A stretch of 64,000 bases of DNA from Trichobilharzia szidati (Eukaryota; Platyhelminthes; Trematoda; Strigeidida; Schistosomatidae): the NCBI GenBank assembly GCA_944472155.2, contig OX235271.1:29086977-29150976 (forward strand). Reading direction: 5' to 3'. Positions 22,111-34,004 of the stretch are shown here, one piece after another. The notes beneath the pieces were generated by a model. The model had not been told where the DNA came from, did not search any database, and saw only the letters and a list, made by a program, of their open reading frames with translations. A program made the translations under genes and the position numbers. Numbering within the stretch: the stretch's first letter is position 1; each line of letters begins with the position of its first letter.

Positions 22111-22559
22111 GATCATCATTGTCTGTGTGAAAGATAAACTGCCACTTTGGGTCACTTCAGTGTGTGTTCCTCAATTCACTTGATTTGGCTGCACAAGATA
22201 CACACCTTCCGAATGCATCTCTGGACGTTATCCGTCATGACGGAGGTGCTGTCGATTCTACAATTTGATCCCGAAACTTCAGTATGCAGAAAACGTTTTT
22301 CCTGTCTCCTACTCTATCATGGTTTTAATCTTCTCCGTAATAACTCGCTTTTGTTTTTAATAGTTAATTCACAGTTAACACTTTTACGTTCCCTGAGAAT
22401 TTTTCCTTAACTTCTTCATGCTTGTCAAGTGGACACTCAACTGCCTTTCTTCACATTCAATAACAATTTTGAATTTTATGTAATTTTTATTTTACTTTAG
22501 AAGCCACTTCTGAGTAATTATATCAGTTATATCACCCTCCCCATATAACTCAATAATAG
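22111..22559. other. No recognised feature
   Basis: Non-repetitive AT-rich DNA. The frame at 22147-22410 has no recognised family, splice support or repeats. Confidence 0.4.
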
Positions 22560-22930
22560 ACGATCACTATACAGAAAAGAGCAGCAACAGAGGTCTCTGG
22601 GAGCGAACCAACTCAGCAAGAGCCGATTGTGAAACAAATATGCAGAAAGAAATGGAGGTGGATTGGCTGGCCATACTCTGAGGAAACAATGCATCAAGTG
22701 ACATCACTAGACAAGCCATTGCTCGAGTGGAACCCGAAAGGGAAGCGGCGAGTTGGCCGTCAGTGCGAGGGTGGGTGACTTGGAGGAGGTTATATGAAAA
22801 GGAGATGAAAAGGTGTGAGCAGACTTGGAGCCAGGTGAAGACTGTAGCAGAGAACCGAACGCAATGGAGACTTGGGGCTGAAGCCATATGTTCCTCAAGG
22901 AATTGAAAGAAACCATAATAATAATAATAC
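22560..22930 (+). mobile_element. RTE LINE 3' end (group IIb)
   Basis: 5'-truncated plus copy with KQICRKKWRWIGWPYSEE-like coding text, GTGGAACCCGAAAGGGAAGC and the CATATGTTCCTCAAGGAAT 3' end with an AATAATAATAATA tail. Confidence 0.85.
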
Positions 22931-23275
22931 GATTTTGGTAAATATAAATACAATCGTACAGTCTCTGAAGATGTCTTCAATTAAAAAGGAAATTTCCTCC
23001 TCTGAATTGTCTTTTACTTTCTTCATGACTCACTGGGTATTTCTAGTGTTTTAAGTTATACTATATGACGTCTCATTTAAAATTTCCTGTTGAATAAAGC
23101 AAATAAAGCAAATTGAATAAAATTGAATATCCTAAGATGCTCACAGAAATCCTGAATGCCTATTCGTCTAAATGATAACGATTTGTGCTACACACTAATG
23201 ATTGACCAATATGAGTACTTTGATGCTCCTCACATTAACCAGTAGTTTTTGCAAGTAAGATCACTTTTTTAAAAG
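22931..23275. other. No recognised feature
   Basis: AT-rich sequence up to the edge of the palindrome. Nothing coding is seen. Confidence 0.5.
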
Positions 23276-24494
23276 TGAAGCTACGTATTTTCAAGAGTCA
23301 CTTACTAATTTATTGAAGATTTCCATTTCGGTATTTATAAGAGAAAATGACTGAGTGAAGAAATATTCACTTTTTAATTCGATTCTCTTTTATAGCTCTA
23401 CTGTAAAATATGCAGCGATTTTAGTGTAGCAGAAAATATACCAGTCTAGTGGCTATGATCTTCAAGTGATAGTTTGTTAATATTTCATCGGTTTCGCAAT
23501 TGATCAGGAAGTGAAATCAGTTAGAGGACCATTGAAAAAACTAGAGAGTACTGGCCGGCTGTTTCGTCCCAGTTTGAGACTTTCCAGTAGTACACACCCA
23601 TCACTCCACCAAGCATCGAACTCCTAACCTTCAGGTTAAGAAATGAGTCTGTTGATCACTCAGTCAGTGGAACGGAATCCAGTGACCCAAGAATTTTTAC
23701 CTCTATCGATTAACAAATGGTCAACGATCTCGCCCTGTATAGATCTTAGGTTCAATCCTCAAGGAGGAAGCAGGTGCGTACTTCTACGGAGTCAAAAACT
23801 AGTTGGAAGTAGATAGATGTCCAGTACTTCCTAGTTCTTGGGGGTGGTCTTAGTGATATCACTCTGTGATCAGATCACTCTGTGATCACCGGTGATCTGA
23901 TCACAGAGTGATATCACTAAGACCACCCCCAAGAACTAGGAAGTACTGGACATCTATCTACTTCCAACTAGTTTTTGACTCCGTAGAAGTACGCACCTGC
24001 TTCCTCCTTGAGGATTGAACCTAAGATCTATACAGGGCGAGATCGTTGACCATTTGTTAATCGATAGAGGTAAAAATTCTTGGGTCACTGGATTCCGTTC
24101 CACTGACTGAGTGATCAACAGACTCATTTCTTAACCTGAAGGTTAGGAGTTCGATGCTTGGTGGAGTGATGGGTGTGTACTACTGGAAAGTCTCAAACTG
24201 GGACGAAACAGCCGGCCAGTACTCTCTAGTTTTTTCAATGGTCCTCTAACTGATTTCACTTCCTGATCAATCGCGAAACCGATGAAATATTAACAAACTA
24301 TCACTTGAAGATCATAGCCACTAGACTGGTATATTTTCTGCTACACTAAAATCGCTGCATATTTTACAGTAGAGCTATAAAAGAGAATCGAATTAAAAAG
24401 TGAATATTTCTTCACTCAGTCATTTTCTCTTATAAATACCGAAATGGAAATCTTCAATAAATTAGTAAGTGACTCTTGAAAATACGTAGCTTCA
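23276..24494. repeat. Long near-perfect palindrome, 603 bp arms, 13 bp spacer
   Basis: The arm 23276-23878 is the reverse complement of 23892-24494, with a spacer at 23879-23891; paired positions sum to 47770 throughout. Along the stretches compared I saw one mismatch (cgcAattg against cgcGattg near 23500/24270). Each arm itself contains a SINE C head-to-head pair: a minus copy (about 23470-23720) and a plus copy (about 23725-23860). The RNA or single strand could form a very long hairpin. It is either a recent inverted duplication or a library/assembly fold-back. Confidence 0.93.
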
Positions 24495-25054
24495 GTTTTA
24501 AAATAAAGACTAATATACATAAATACAGACCGGTGACGACTGCTTTTGTTCTGTGAGCGTCCTTTTAAAACACGTTACATAATATTATCCAGAAGAAGTG
24601 ACTCGTTATTGCGAGTCATTTACGAAGTGAAAAATTCTCACCAAAGACACGTCGTGTTCTGAGATCTCTGTGTGCGTTAAGAAGCCGGAGCCATGTATTC
24701 AAAAGAAACTAACTAGTCCAACCTCTGCATTCACCGTGGATCTAGTTCTTTTTGGCTCTTTAGTTGTCACATTTTTTTCACCTCCTTCATTTTTCAACCT
24801 CCAATTATAAAAACGAATACGTCAGTTTGCTTGCATGCTCATTTCATTCACACTCATCTTCGTTAACACCTATATCTCATTTGACGTAACCATTTTGTAC
24901 TCCTGTATAATTCTGTCTCCATGCCCTTTCGTACTCTATATTCATACCTCATTACCTTCATATCAAGTTGAACATTGATATCAACTTAAAATCTCCACTC
25001 CCTATTATGTTGAATCACACAATAGTTAAAACTATCTAAAACTGATCTATAAAT
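24495..25054. other. No recognised feature
   Basis: AT-rich sequence with no exon signature and no similarity to the other repeats that I can see. Confidence 0.45.
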
Positions 25055-25930
25055 ATATTCTTGTTCCCTTGGGCTCCTAGTGAAACAGGGCTTCATCTGC
25101 ACATCTCCAATGGCTTCTGTCTTCTGCTGTACTTTCCACCTGCATCCATGTCAGTCCATACTGTTTCAACTCTTCTTCACATGATCTCCTCCATGTCACC
25201 CTTGAAAGTCACACTCGCCGCTTCCCTTTCGGCTTCCACTCGAGCTATGGCCTGACGCATGATGTCACCCAGAGGCCTCCTCAGTGAGTGTCCAATCCAT
25301 ATCCACTTTCTCCTGCATATCTGTTGGTTGGCGATTGGCTCTTGTTTTGCTTGTTCTCATAGTTTCTTGTTGGTTCTTGTTCTTTCCGGCCATCTGATCT
25401 TCAGTATAGAGCAAGCAAAGACAGCTGTTGATGAAGGTCTGCAACAGGCTGTTGGAAATATTCTTTGTGACCCGCCGCCAATTGTCTGATCCATCCGTAT
25501 AGAAGAACTGACTGACTTGACGTTTGTATTGAAAATCCGAATCACTTTGTTGTTGATGCAGACTGAGTGACGGAGATTTCCAGATTGGTTTCAGGTTGAT
25601 GAATGTGTTTCTCGCCTTCCCAATTCTCGTCTCGATTTGACATCCTCGTCCGTCCGTTCCTCGTGTAGTTGAGACAATGCTTCCTTGTAGTGAAGTGAAT
25701 GAAGCAACCTCTTTCAAATCCCTCCCGTTGATGGTGATTGGCACTGGATGTTGCTGTTGTTGTTGTTGTTGGTTGGCTATTTGCATAACCTCCATCTTGT
25801 CTATGTTCACCTGCAGTCCTGTCTTCACTGGCTGCTTCTTCGACCAGTTTGTCGGTTTTCGCTTGTAAGTCTTCGATTTTGTGTGACATCAAACATAAAT
25901 CATCCACGTGCGAAATCCAGGTTTTCTAGG
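25055..25930 (-). mobile_element. RTE LINE 3' end (group II, SR2-like)
   Basis: Minus-strand 5'-truncated copy. The frame 25265-25828 encodes the RT thumb and C-terminal part: KTGLQVNIDKMEVMQIANQQ, a Gln-rich stretch from a CAA/CAG run, ITINGRDLKEVASFTSLQGS, then EDQMAGKNKNQQETM. The frame 25542-25907 gives LCLMSHKIEDLQAKTDKLVE just after the lost YADD. The 3' end at about 25060 is the usual CCCTTGGGCTCCTAGTG block. Copies at 28370 and 36815 are very similar. Confidence 0.88.
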
Positions 25931-25965
25931 TTCTTTACGTCGGTCCACGATATCCCTGTCTTCCA

Positions 25966-26005
25966 TATATAGATATATATATATACATGTATATAAATAT
26001 ATATG
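25966..26005. repeat. TA microsatellite
   Basis: ATATATATATATACATGTATATAAATATATAT-type low-complexity sequence. Confidence 0.85.
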
Positions 26006-26189
26006 TGATTGTACAGGTTTTTTGATGATAAAATCTTCGAAAAAATACCTGTTTGTTGAGCTTCTTGTTCGTTTCTTTGCTTTCAAAGGAGGACTAATCG
26101 CATATATTTATATACATGTTAGGTATTCTCACTTCAATAAAATAAGAGTTTTAACATACTTTAACCTGATCAAAGCATGTTGGAGGTTT

Positions 26190-27345
26190 AAGTATGAAAC
26201 TTAGACACTGTGGTAGAGAGTATAACTGCATTATGGATAAGATTTTATTTTGATAAAATCACACAGTGTTATACAGTAATATTTACTACTGATGACCACG
26301 TTTCGAGCACAAATTATTGCCACTCATAATCATATCAAGGTACTCACTCACACAACTTTCTTGCTTCATTTATATACATGAGTAAAATTGATGATTGGAC
26401 ATTTCAGTGAAATCAATGTAAGATAAAGTACATTCGGGAATGATATTAGTGTTATCAATAAAATACAATATAATGGGAAATAAGATGTTTTCATAGTACA
26501 ATAAATTACCCTTTAGAATATTAGAATGTGAATTGAATACATTTTAACATTATTTATTATCCCCCTCTGATTTGACTGGTGGTAATAATATCTTCCATAT
26601 CTCTGGTATTTGCATTGAGTCATTTCTGTTACATGTGTTGAGTGTAGACTCGATGAACCAGGCAGGATTCAGTAATCAACCTCTCTCTCTCCACCTACTT
26701 ATATAAGATTTTTAGAATTTTGACCCTGTCCCACGCTGTTGTGTGGTTGTGTGTAGTTACATGCAGTGAAACTGCTCAGCTTTTCTCTAAATTACTTATC
26801 CTCGCGGGTGGGATCGATCATTCTAAACTCAGCAAACTTCTTATGTTCTGATAATCTCACTACTCCTTATCTACTAATTTGACTTATGTAGTTAAATTAA
26901 CTCACAGCCATTGCAAGATATTTTGTAAATTATGCTATTTTGTCTTACTGGGTCAACCAACAAAGTCCTTTAACCTACAGAGTTTATCCTACCTGAGTGA
27001 GTTTGTAGGTCTAAATGTCACCGTAATCCCCTCTTTATTCAGAACCCTACGTAGGATCTCAGATGTCTCCTCCCTCCTTGTATGGTAAAACTGTAGAGGC
27101 CTTATATTCTCTCTTATTAATGTTATCATTATCAGTTTCACCATTAGTTTTATTTTGCTTTAACCTTTTTTTTGATATTCCTAATGAATTTTATAGGATA
27201 GCTATTTAACGCTAACGCCTCTTCTATCTGTTTCATTTCATCATTTAAGTGTTTTGTTGTACTACTTAATGCTATTGCTCAGTTTGTTAGACATTTAACC
27301 AAGCCAGCCTTTACAGACAACGAACGGATGAGATGAATTAAAGTT
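26190..27345 (-). mobile_element. Penelope-like element 3' part (type B)
   Basis: Minus-strand type B copy from the 3' end (TTAGACACTGTGGTAGAGAG at 26201-26220) through the GAGTCATTTCTGTTACATG block into the GIY-YIG region (reverse of CTTATGTTCTGATAATCTC) and the upstream segment near 27080-27345. The frames are degenerate. Confidence 0.75.
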
Positions 27346-28159
27346 TAAATATTCATTAGAGTGCGTTGACTTTTCAAAAAAGCTAGTGTGCAGTTTGCCT
27401 TCTTCTGTTCGTTAGAGATTTCTCGAAATAAACTAAATTACATGATATACTCTTTCATAAGTGTAGTAAAAATCAATATGAGCTGTGTTTTTTTCTTGGC
27501 TAAGAAAATTTTCTACTACCCTTTAATTTTAATAAGTAGTAAGCAAATGTGGGCGATAGGCTAATTATTCACTCAGTTTTCTTAACCACTAAATAAGAGG
27601 AATTATACAAGTTGAATGAAAATCTTTTGGGAAAAAATCCATTTCGGTAGTTCACAGGATCTATGGTTAGCTTTGAAAAATGGTTTATAGTATTCATTTT
27701 ACGAGTGAGTAAGTTGTTGCTTATCTAAAAATTCAAAGGTATCTGAAAATTATCAAATAGTTAAGCCCATCAGATATTTTTTCGTTTGTCTGTAGAACTC
27801 TGTTACCAGAAATCCTTTATTCTTGTGTCCAAAAATATATGAATCACACGTACTGTTTGAGGACTGATAGTAACATTCAGGCTGATGTAGGTGGAGCGGA
27901 ATCGTAACTTTACAGTTGACTTTCCAAGTAGTGTCACGACAGTCAAAGTATCAGGACCTACTCTTCAAGTTTATGTTAGTTCATACAGATTTGGTTGATT
28001 TCAAGTTTAATGATAAACTCCCCGAGGACTAAACTTAGATCCTTCGGCTTGGAGGTGGGCCCATAATGCTGTCCCGGTCCTACAGTGGTACAAGTGGTAC
28101 AGAATCAACCATCATCCTACCGTATTTCAGTTAAATGAACCTAATATTGCACCTAAATA
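27346..28159. other. No recognised feature
   Basis: AT-rich intergenic or intronic sequence. A short tRNA-SINE-like scrap may be present near 28030-28100 but is too decayed to assign. Confidence 0.4.
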
Positions 28160-28345
28160 CAAAGTGATTCTAGTGGGAAGTCGTGTGAAGATAACTATTC
28201 ACTGATAACATTGACTGGTAGTGGGACTATAAATTGCAATTCATACAGAAGTTACAATTCATAGACCACTGAATTTCATCCGAGTAACCGACAGGCCAAC
28301 GACCTCGCTTCGTAACCTAGTTGTCGTAGGTTCAATCATCAATGT
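28160..28345 (+). mobile_element. Diverged SINE C 5' region
   Basis: Sequence such as TTCTAGTGGGAAGTCGTG and a decayed head (GTCGTAGGTTCAATCATCAA) match the body and tRNA-like part of SINE C. The ribozyme part is absent, cut off at the LINE at 28370. Confidence 0.55.
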
Positions 28346-28369
28346 GGTGTCAGATAAGTATCATTATTT

Positions 28370-29405
28370 ATTATTATTGTTCCCTTGGGTTCCTAGTGGA
28401 ACATAGCGCTTCAACTGCACGCCTCCACTTGTTTCTGTCTTGTGCTGTACTTTTCACCTCCATCCATGTTAGCCCATACTGTTTCAGTTCCTCATCACAC
28501 GATCTCCTCCATGTCACCCTTCGACGTCCCACTCGCCACTCGCTTCCCTTTCGGGTTCCACTCGAGCACTGGCCTGACACGCGATGTCACCCAGCGGCCT
28601 CCTCAGCGAGTGTCCAATCCATCGCCACTTTCTCCTGCATATTTGTTGAGCGATTGGTTCTTGTTTTGTTTGTTCCCATAGCTCCTTGTTGGTGATTCTT
28701 TCCGGCCATCTGATCTTCAGTAGTATACAACGAAGACAGCTGTTGATAAAGGTCTACAACAGGCTGTTGGAAATATTCTTTGTGACCCGCCACCAAGTTT
28801 CTGATCCATCCGTATAGAAGAACTGACTGACTTGACATTTGTAATGAAAATCCGAATCACTTTGTTGTTGATGCAGGCTGAGTTGAGTGACGAAGATTTC
28901 CAGATTGGTTTCAGGTTGATGAATGTGTTTCTCGCCTTCCCAATTCTCGCTCGATTTGACATCCTCGTTCATTCCTCGTGTAGTTGAGACAATGCTCCCT
29001 AGATAAGTGAGTGAATGAAGTAACCTCTTTCTAACCCCTCTTGTTGATGGTGATTGGCGATGGATGTTGCTGCTGTTGTTGTTGGTTGGTTGGTTGGTTA
29101 TTTTCATAACCTCTATCTTGTTTATGTTCACTTGGAGTCCTCTCTTCGCTGCTTCTTTGACCAGTTTGTCGGTTTTCGCTTGCAATTCTTCGATTTTGTG
29201 TGACATCAAACATAAATCATCCACGTGCGAAATCCAGGTCTTCTAGGTTCTTCACGTCAGACCAGGATATCCCTGTCTTCTCATTTCCCACTATCTGACG
29301 CATAATCCAGTCCACCACAATTATGAATACCATTGGTGATAATAAGCACCCTTGTTTGACTCCTGTGTTTACTCGAAACGCCTCACTGAGTTTTCCCTTG
29401 TGGAT
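28370..29405 (-). mobile_element. RTE LINE 3' half (group II, SR2-like)
   Basis: Minus-strand copy extending into the RT domain: 29217-29489 gives KGKLSEAFRVNTGVKQGCLL and SPMVFIIVVDWIMRQ (RT palm), 28754-29224 gives SHKIEELQAKTDKLVKEAAK, and 28374-28580 the C-terminal module (WRRSCDEELKQYGLTWMEVK). The 3' end at 28370 has a TTATTATTGTTCCC tail. It is disrupted by frameshifts. Confidence 0.88.
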
Positions 29406-29407
29406 GA

Positions 29408-29530
29408 GTACTGCTGAAAATTTCAAAACGAGGACGAGGCAGTTGTCAAGTACTCCCTGGTTCTCCTGTGATTTCCTAACTGATATCAATCCGTAATTGG
29501 GCCTGAAAACTAATAAAACCCCTACAAACT
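29408..29530 (+). mobile_element. SINE C tail fragment
   Basis: Plus-strand fragment with a decayed ribozyme-like part (GAGGACGAGGCAGTTG, TCAAGTACTCCCTGG) followed by the SINE C tail (CTAACTGATATCAATCC, CCCCTACAAACTAAC). It is fused directly to the 5' break of the LINE at 28370-29405. Confidence 0.65.
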
Positions 29531-29559
29531 AACTCACTGAAAACGAAAATGTATTGAAG

Positions 29560-30230
29560 AGAGGACAATTAATAGTAATAATAATAAATGAAGAATAGTG
29601 AGGATTTTTAGGATCCGCAAAATTACAAGGAGTAAATACATCTGCGTCATAGTGAATGATTTGATGCCATGTCACTAACAATTTTCAACCCTTCGTTCTA
29701 AGAATTTTTATTTTTATTTTGATTACAGCTTGATGCCACACCGTATTTTCAGTACAAGTATGGAATTTTCAGCATGGATATCGGTAGCCCAAATTTTGCA
29801 GGCTGACCAGACATATCTGGTGTGCGTTGGCAGAGCATCGAACCCCGGACCATGTGCATGGTCGGCGAGAGTCCTAACCACTGTGCCTCCGACGCACGAT
29901 AACTTTAGACAAGGAGTCTGCGATTCTTTACAGGGCTCACACCAACAGTCAGTATGACTATTCCTAACTCTTTTGCAGCTTATTTTTATATCGTCTAACA
30001 TTGTGCTTTGAAGTTAGTGGTAGCAGGCCTTGAGCAACACATGTGTTAGGCATCTCACAACTTTATTGATTCCCTTTCCGTACTCTTCGATTACTTTACA
30101 CCTAACAGTATTATTAATAACCACACTGCACCTCCTAACACGAGAAATTGAACGCAGACAACTATAGTCATATCTTCAATTACTGACAGCCATATCTCGA
30201 GGTAATTAAAAAGAACGTCGTTAGTTTTCA
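29560..30230 (-). mobile_element. RTE LINE 3' fragment (group I), interrupted by SINE A
   Basis: A degenerate minus-strand group I copy with the TGCATCTGCGTCATAG, GAGCAACACATGTGTTAGGC and ATTGATTCCC blocks. A minus-strand SINE A lies inside it. Confidence 0.65.
29708..29897 (-). mobile_element. SINE A (nested in RTE fragment)
   Basis: Full-length minus copy from the oligo-T/poly(A) side at 29708 to the tRNA-like head end at 29897 (CATGGTCGGCGAGAGTCC, TCCGACGCAC). The B-box complement is ATCGAACCCC. Confidence 0.85.
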
Positions 30231-30309
30231 CTGAAAAGTGCACACGTTCTTTAATAATTAGCCGGATATTACACCTGCTCCACAGATAAGGTAAACTGGA
30301 AGAATTTTT

Positions 30310-30455
30310 TATTTCTTTGCCCTTACAGTGGAACAGATGGCCTCAAGCTAGAGCTTGCTATCTGCCAGGCCAGGTTATGAAGTGCTTTGGCAGGCAGTGG
30401 AAAGCCAAACCACCACTTCCTTGTTTGGCCAGCGTCCAATTACTGAACCACTACC
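30310..30455 (-). mobile_element. Decayed SINE B-like fragment
   Basis: Only short blocks remain (TACAGTGGAACAGATGGCC, AAGCTAGAGCTTG), corresponding to the SINE B 3' end. Assignment is weak. Confidence 0.4.
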
Positions 30456-30764
30456 GATTTACCAATAAGAATAATTAACACCATGTCTCATTATCCAATC
30501 AGATAAGGATTACCCAAGTAGGTTAAGAGTAATAATAACTTGTTTTTCTAGTTATCACATCATGGTCACCTGTGATGGTCATTATAGATAGTGTATGAAA
30601 CTGTTTTGACACCAGTCTTGTGATTAATATTCATCAAGTGTTTAATTATAGACGAATTTGCAAGTCTACCACCTGAGCTTATTGGGGCTTCACAGATCAT
30701 CTGTTTGTCTAAGCACTTGGAAATATTTTCTAAAGTTTCGTTTGTAAGGGTTAGTTTTGTTTTA

Positions 30765-31245
30765 ACGAGTTGATCACGGATTGATATCAGTTAGGGAACC
30801 ATTGAAAACCAGGGAGTACTGGACAGCTTTTTCATCCTAGTGTGAGAGTCAAACAAACTATAGAAAATTAATCTGATGCTCGCTAGTGACTTGCTACAGG
30901 ATGAAGTTTCCTTGAGTTCTAGTGGGAAGTCGTGACCAGTGAGGTTCATCCAGATGTCACGCGTGAGGATGGATGTCCCACCTACGACAATGGTTGGGGT
31001 CGCACTATATCACGAAACTGATAGAAGTTAGAATTCATTCGTCGGCCATTGAATCGGGTCCCACTGGCTGAATGGTATACGAGCTTGCCTTGTAACCAGA
31101 AGGTCCCGGGTTCGAACCCTGTCGGTGAGTGCCTACTTCCGATGATTCCTAAACTAGGATGAAACAGCTGTCCAGTACTCCAGTGCTGGTTTTCGATGGT
31201 TCTTTAACTGATATCAACCCGTAATCAACCCTCACCCTCACTTGC
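30765..31245. mobile_element. SINE C head-to-head inverted pair
   Basis: Positions 30765-30850 are a minus tail with half of the ribozyme motif. From about 30870 a plus copy runs through body (GTGGGAAGTCGTGACCAG), tRNA-like head (ACTGGCTGAATGGTATACG, CGGGTTCGAACCC), hammerhead-like motif (CCGATGA, then GGATGAAAC near 31138-31170) and tail. The strand switch sits near 30850. Confidence 0.8.
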
Positions 31246-31549
31246 AAACAACAATTACTTCTTCTTATGTACGTGTGACCACACATACATGTGAATCAGT
31301 GTAGTTTGGAATGTGACGCAATCACTTGTGCAATGTCTAAGCTTACAGTAGAACAAACGTATGGCTTTTCCTATAATTTTAAGCCAGGATGCATAACAAG
31401 TTTTATAGATGATTCAATTCAGTCTCTCTATTAAAACCCTATTTTGTATCTCCTCATTGCAAGATAGTTTTACGTAGACCTCTATGTTCGATTTGAGACA
31501 AGGTAGTATCAAATGCTTGTGCATCTACTCCTTCTTTTAATGAAGCAGG

Positions 31550-32700
31550 AACTTATCTAAGTCAAGCTGGCAATGTGACCAACAAATACAAAACCTAGGT
31601 TCAAGGTTCCCCGCCTCCAACAACCTATTAAACTCTTTCTTTGAGATGAAACAAAATGAAGGTTATGATAAAAACTCATTAACCTGCGCATCATGTCAAA
31701 AATTTCAGGAATACCAATTTTTGACAACAACAGCATTCGTCAATATTTTCTCGTCGTCAACTATAACACTAGCTGCACAAACAAACTGGTTCCTGTTAAA
31801 TGATGGTAATATCGGCCGTACTCAGCGTTCGCTATCCAAACACGTCAACAAACATTTACCTTCATGGTTTTATAAAGGAGAAAACCGATGCCCCCACAGC
31901 TCGATTCTTGAACATTTGATTGAATCTGGACACCAAGTCAAACCAGGAATAAACTTCAAAGTTATCTACAGAATACAAGGCAATATTGCTAAAAGTGTAC
32001 GGATCAAACTTCTCCACATCACAGAGGCAATGGCAATTCATCTGCTAAATCCTGAACTCTGCATACAAAAGAAATTCGTTCATTCATTAAATCTACAATG
32101 GACGTATTTTCCCTTAATTTCAGTCTTACTAATTGTATAATTTTGTCTTTTGTATTTTATCTTCACTTATATTATTCTCTACCCCACCCTTTTGTAATCT
32201 CTACCCTCATTAACAATGTTGCTAACTTGACCCACGTCCAATTTCTAGTCAACTATGTTACGTCATCCGATTAACTTACTTATTTTCAACTGTATTATTC
32301 TCTACCCCACCCTTATTTAATTTTAACCAACACTCATTAACACTGTTGCCAACCTGATCTACTCTGAAATCTACTCAACTGTATTACGTCATCCAATTCA
32401 CCTTATCAATTCTATTTTATTTTCTATCTTAACGTTTGTCTGCAAGCCAAATAATCCTTATATTACTTAATTATCTAAACTTTATAAATCTAATGTACAC
32501 ACACACAAACAAAATTGTATACAATTGCGGATGTACAGCTCAGTGAACGAATTCGCCGAAAAGAGTCTCTTCGCTGTACTCCTTCTTTTCTTTTATATGA
32601 TAATAATAATAGCTTCGTTTTGGACTGTGTTTATTTAATGTACAGAATTTTCAGTGGAGTGCAGTGCAAATTTTTTTCTTCGCACAAGATCTTCAGATAA
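31550..32700 (+). mobile_element. Penelope-like element 3' part (type A) with GIY-YIG domain end
   Basis: The open frame 31646-32140 includes, from about residue 55, TQRSLSKHVNKHLPSWFYKG, a Cys-containing NRCPHSS segment and LEHLIESGHQVKPGINFKVI, ending KLLHITEAMAIHLLNPELCI. This is the C-terminal half of the GIY-YIG endonuclease region of Penelope-like elements, paralogous to 50543-50869. The GIY-YIG start itself and the RT are missing by 5' truncation. The 3' tail contains two ~123 bp tandem units. Confidence 0.8.
32170..32415 (+). repeat. Two ~123 bp tandem units in a Penelope-like 3' tail
   Basis: TATTATTCTCTACCCCACCC starts at 32170 and again at 32293. Both units then contain CTCATTAACA and GTTGC(T/C)AAC and end with TACGTCATCC. 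The second unit is moderately diverged. Confidence 0.8.
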
Positions 32701-32759
32701 AATATTAGCTGACAGTGGATGCTATGACACGATGCTGTCTGACCTGATGCGTAAACCAA

Positions 32760-33060
32760 TCAATTATAGCGAAAATATTCATTCAGATATCTAAAAAAAT
32801 AAAATAATTGAGCAAAGAATATCCTTTTCGATAATTTCCTCTTCTGGCTCTACAATTATATATGCATGTTTATATACATAGAATATTCTAAATTATTAGT
32901 CAATAAAAATATTAGTGTTTTTTAAGTAATGTCGGTTTGTAAAGTAAGATCAATGCAATTACAGTTCATTAAAGATGATTAAATAATAATAAAGATAAAG
33001 TAGCAAATAGAATATCAACTAAAATTAGGAAAATTCCATAAAAATTCAGGATCATTCAGA
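32760..33060 (-). mobile_element. Inverted 3' tail of type A Penelope-like element
   Basis: The reverse complement of this segment matches 50870-51175 (for example the GGAAATTATCGAAAAG-like block and ACATGCATATATAATTG). It lies just downstream of a plus-strand type A fragment, giving a body/inverted-tail arrangement. Confidence 0.75.
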
Positions 33061-33732
33061 ACTAGATGGCCAAAGTAAGGATAATGTCTGAATTAACTTC
33101 TTTTGGACGCACAAATTAGGCTTCTTGATGTGGATCCCAACAGCCAGTCTCAGCAATATTTAGTAATCGAACTCTTAAGGTAAAATTGAGATTTGTTGGT
33201 ATGCGGTAAATGACTCTGAAAGCCTGGTTAACATCAATCAGTCTTGTGTTCTGTATCCACAAGATGAGATAGAATAGCACTACGAATAGATTTTACTTGT
33301 CCTTTACTAACTTAAACACTATGCAGGGTGATGTTCCTCTCCGTAGAGAAATCCACGATATTAGTTTGAAAGTCAACTGTGAAAAGTTCAGGAGTACATT
33401 TTTAGACCCAACGACATGACTCGAGAACAATTATCTCATGTATTAAGATATGCTGCCATTCACGATTATGCTTTTTCTCAGGTTTAATAGAAACGGAAAA
33501 ATTAGCAGGTTGTAGACACTTTAATTACCCGGCGACGGTAAGTAATCTCATTAGAGATCATATTTTACTCGATTAAAACAAAGTGAACAGGAGAAAATAC
33601 ATAAACAATATAATGATGAAGGTTTTTAGTGGATCAATTTTGAATCAGGTCGCCTGATCTAAATAAGCACTTAACAGAGCCTATCGTATATTGTAATAGA
33701 CAGAAACTTTGGAAACTTTGATTGGACACTAG
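33061..33732. other. No recognised feature
   Basis: AT-rich non-coding sequence with no recognised exon or repeat. Confidence 0.45.
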
Positions 33733-33960
33733 TTTTTTTCCTTCACTTTCCCCAGTGGAACATAGAGCTTCAAGCTAGTGGCTTGAAGTTTCTGTAGCAG
33801 TGTTTATTTTACAGGATGGGGTTGCTAGCCTCATGCCCAACCTTTCTTCTTCACCAGCATTATTTCTGGCTTAGCGAGGTAAAGGATTGCGTCGGCCGGG
33901 GATCGAACCGGGACCACGTGCATGGTCGTAGAGCGTCCTAACCGCTATCCCACCGACGCA
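33733..33960 (-). mobile_element. SINE B
   Basis: Near full-length minus copy: CCCCAGTGGAACATAGAGCT 3' end, GGATGGGGTTGCTAGCCTC block, B-box complement GATCGAACCGGG and head end CCACCGACGCA. Confidence 0.87.
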
Positions 33961-34004
33961 GCTAGTTAGTGACAAGTATAGTTTGTCTAGTCCTTTGTTT
34001 ACTG

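Noticed and set aside
22147..22410. 87-codon frame as a host exon
   Set aside because: No family resemblance, no convincing splice sites and no repeat match; length is compatible with chance in this composition.
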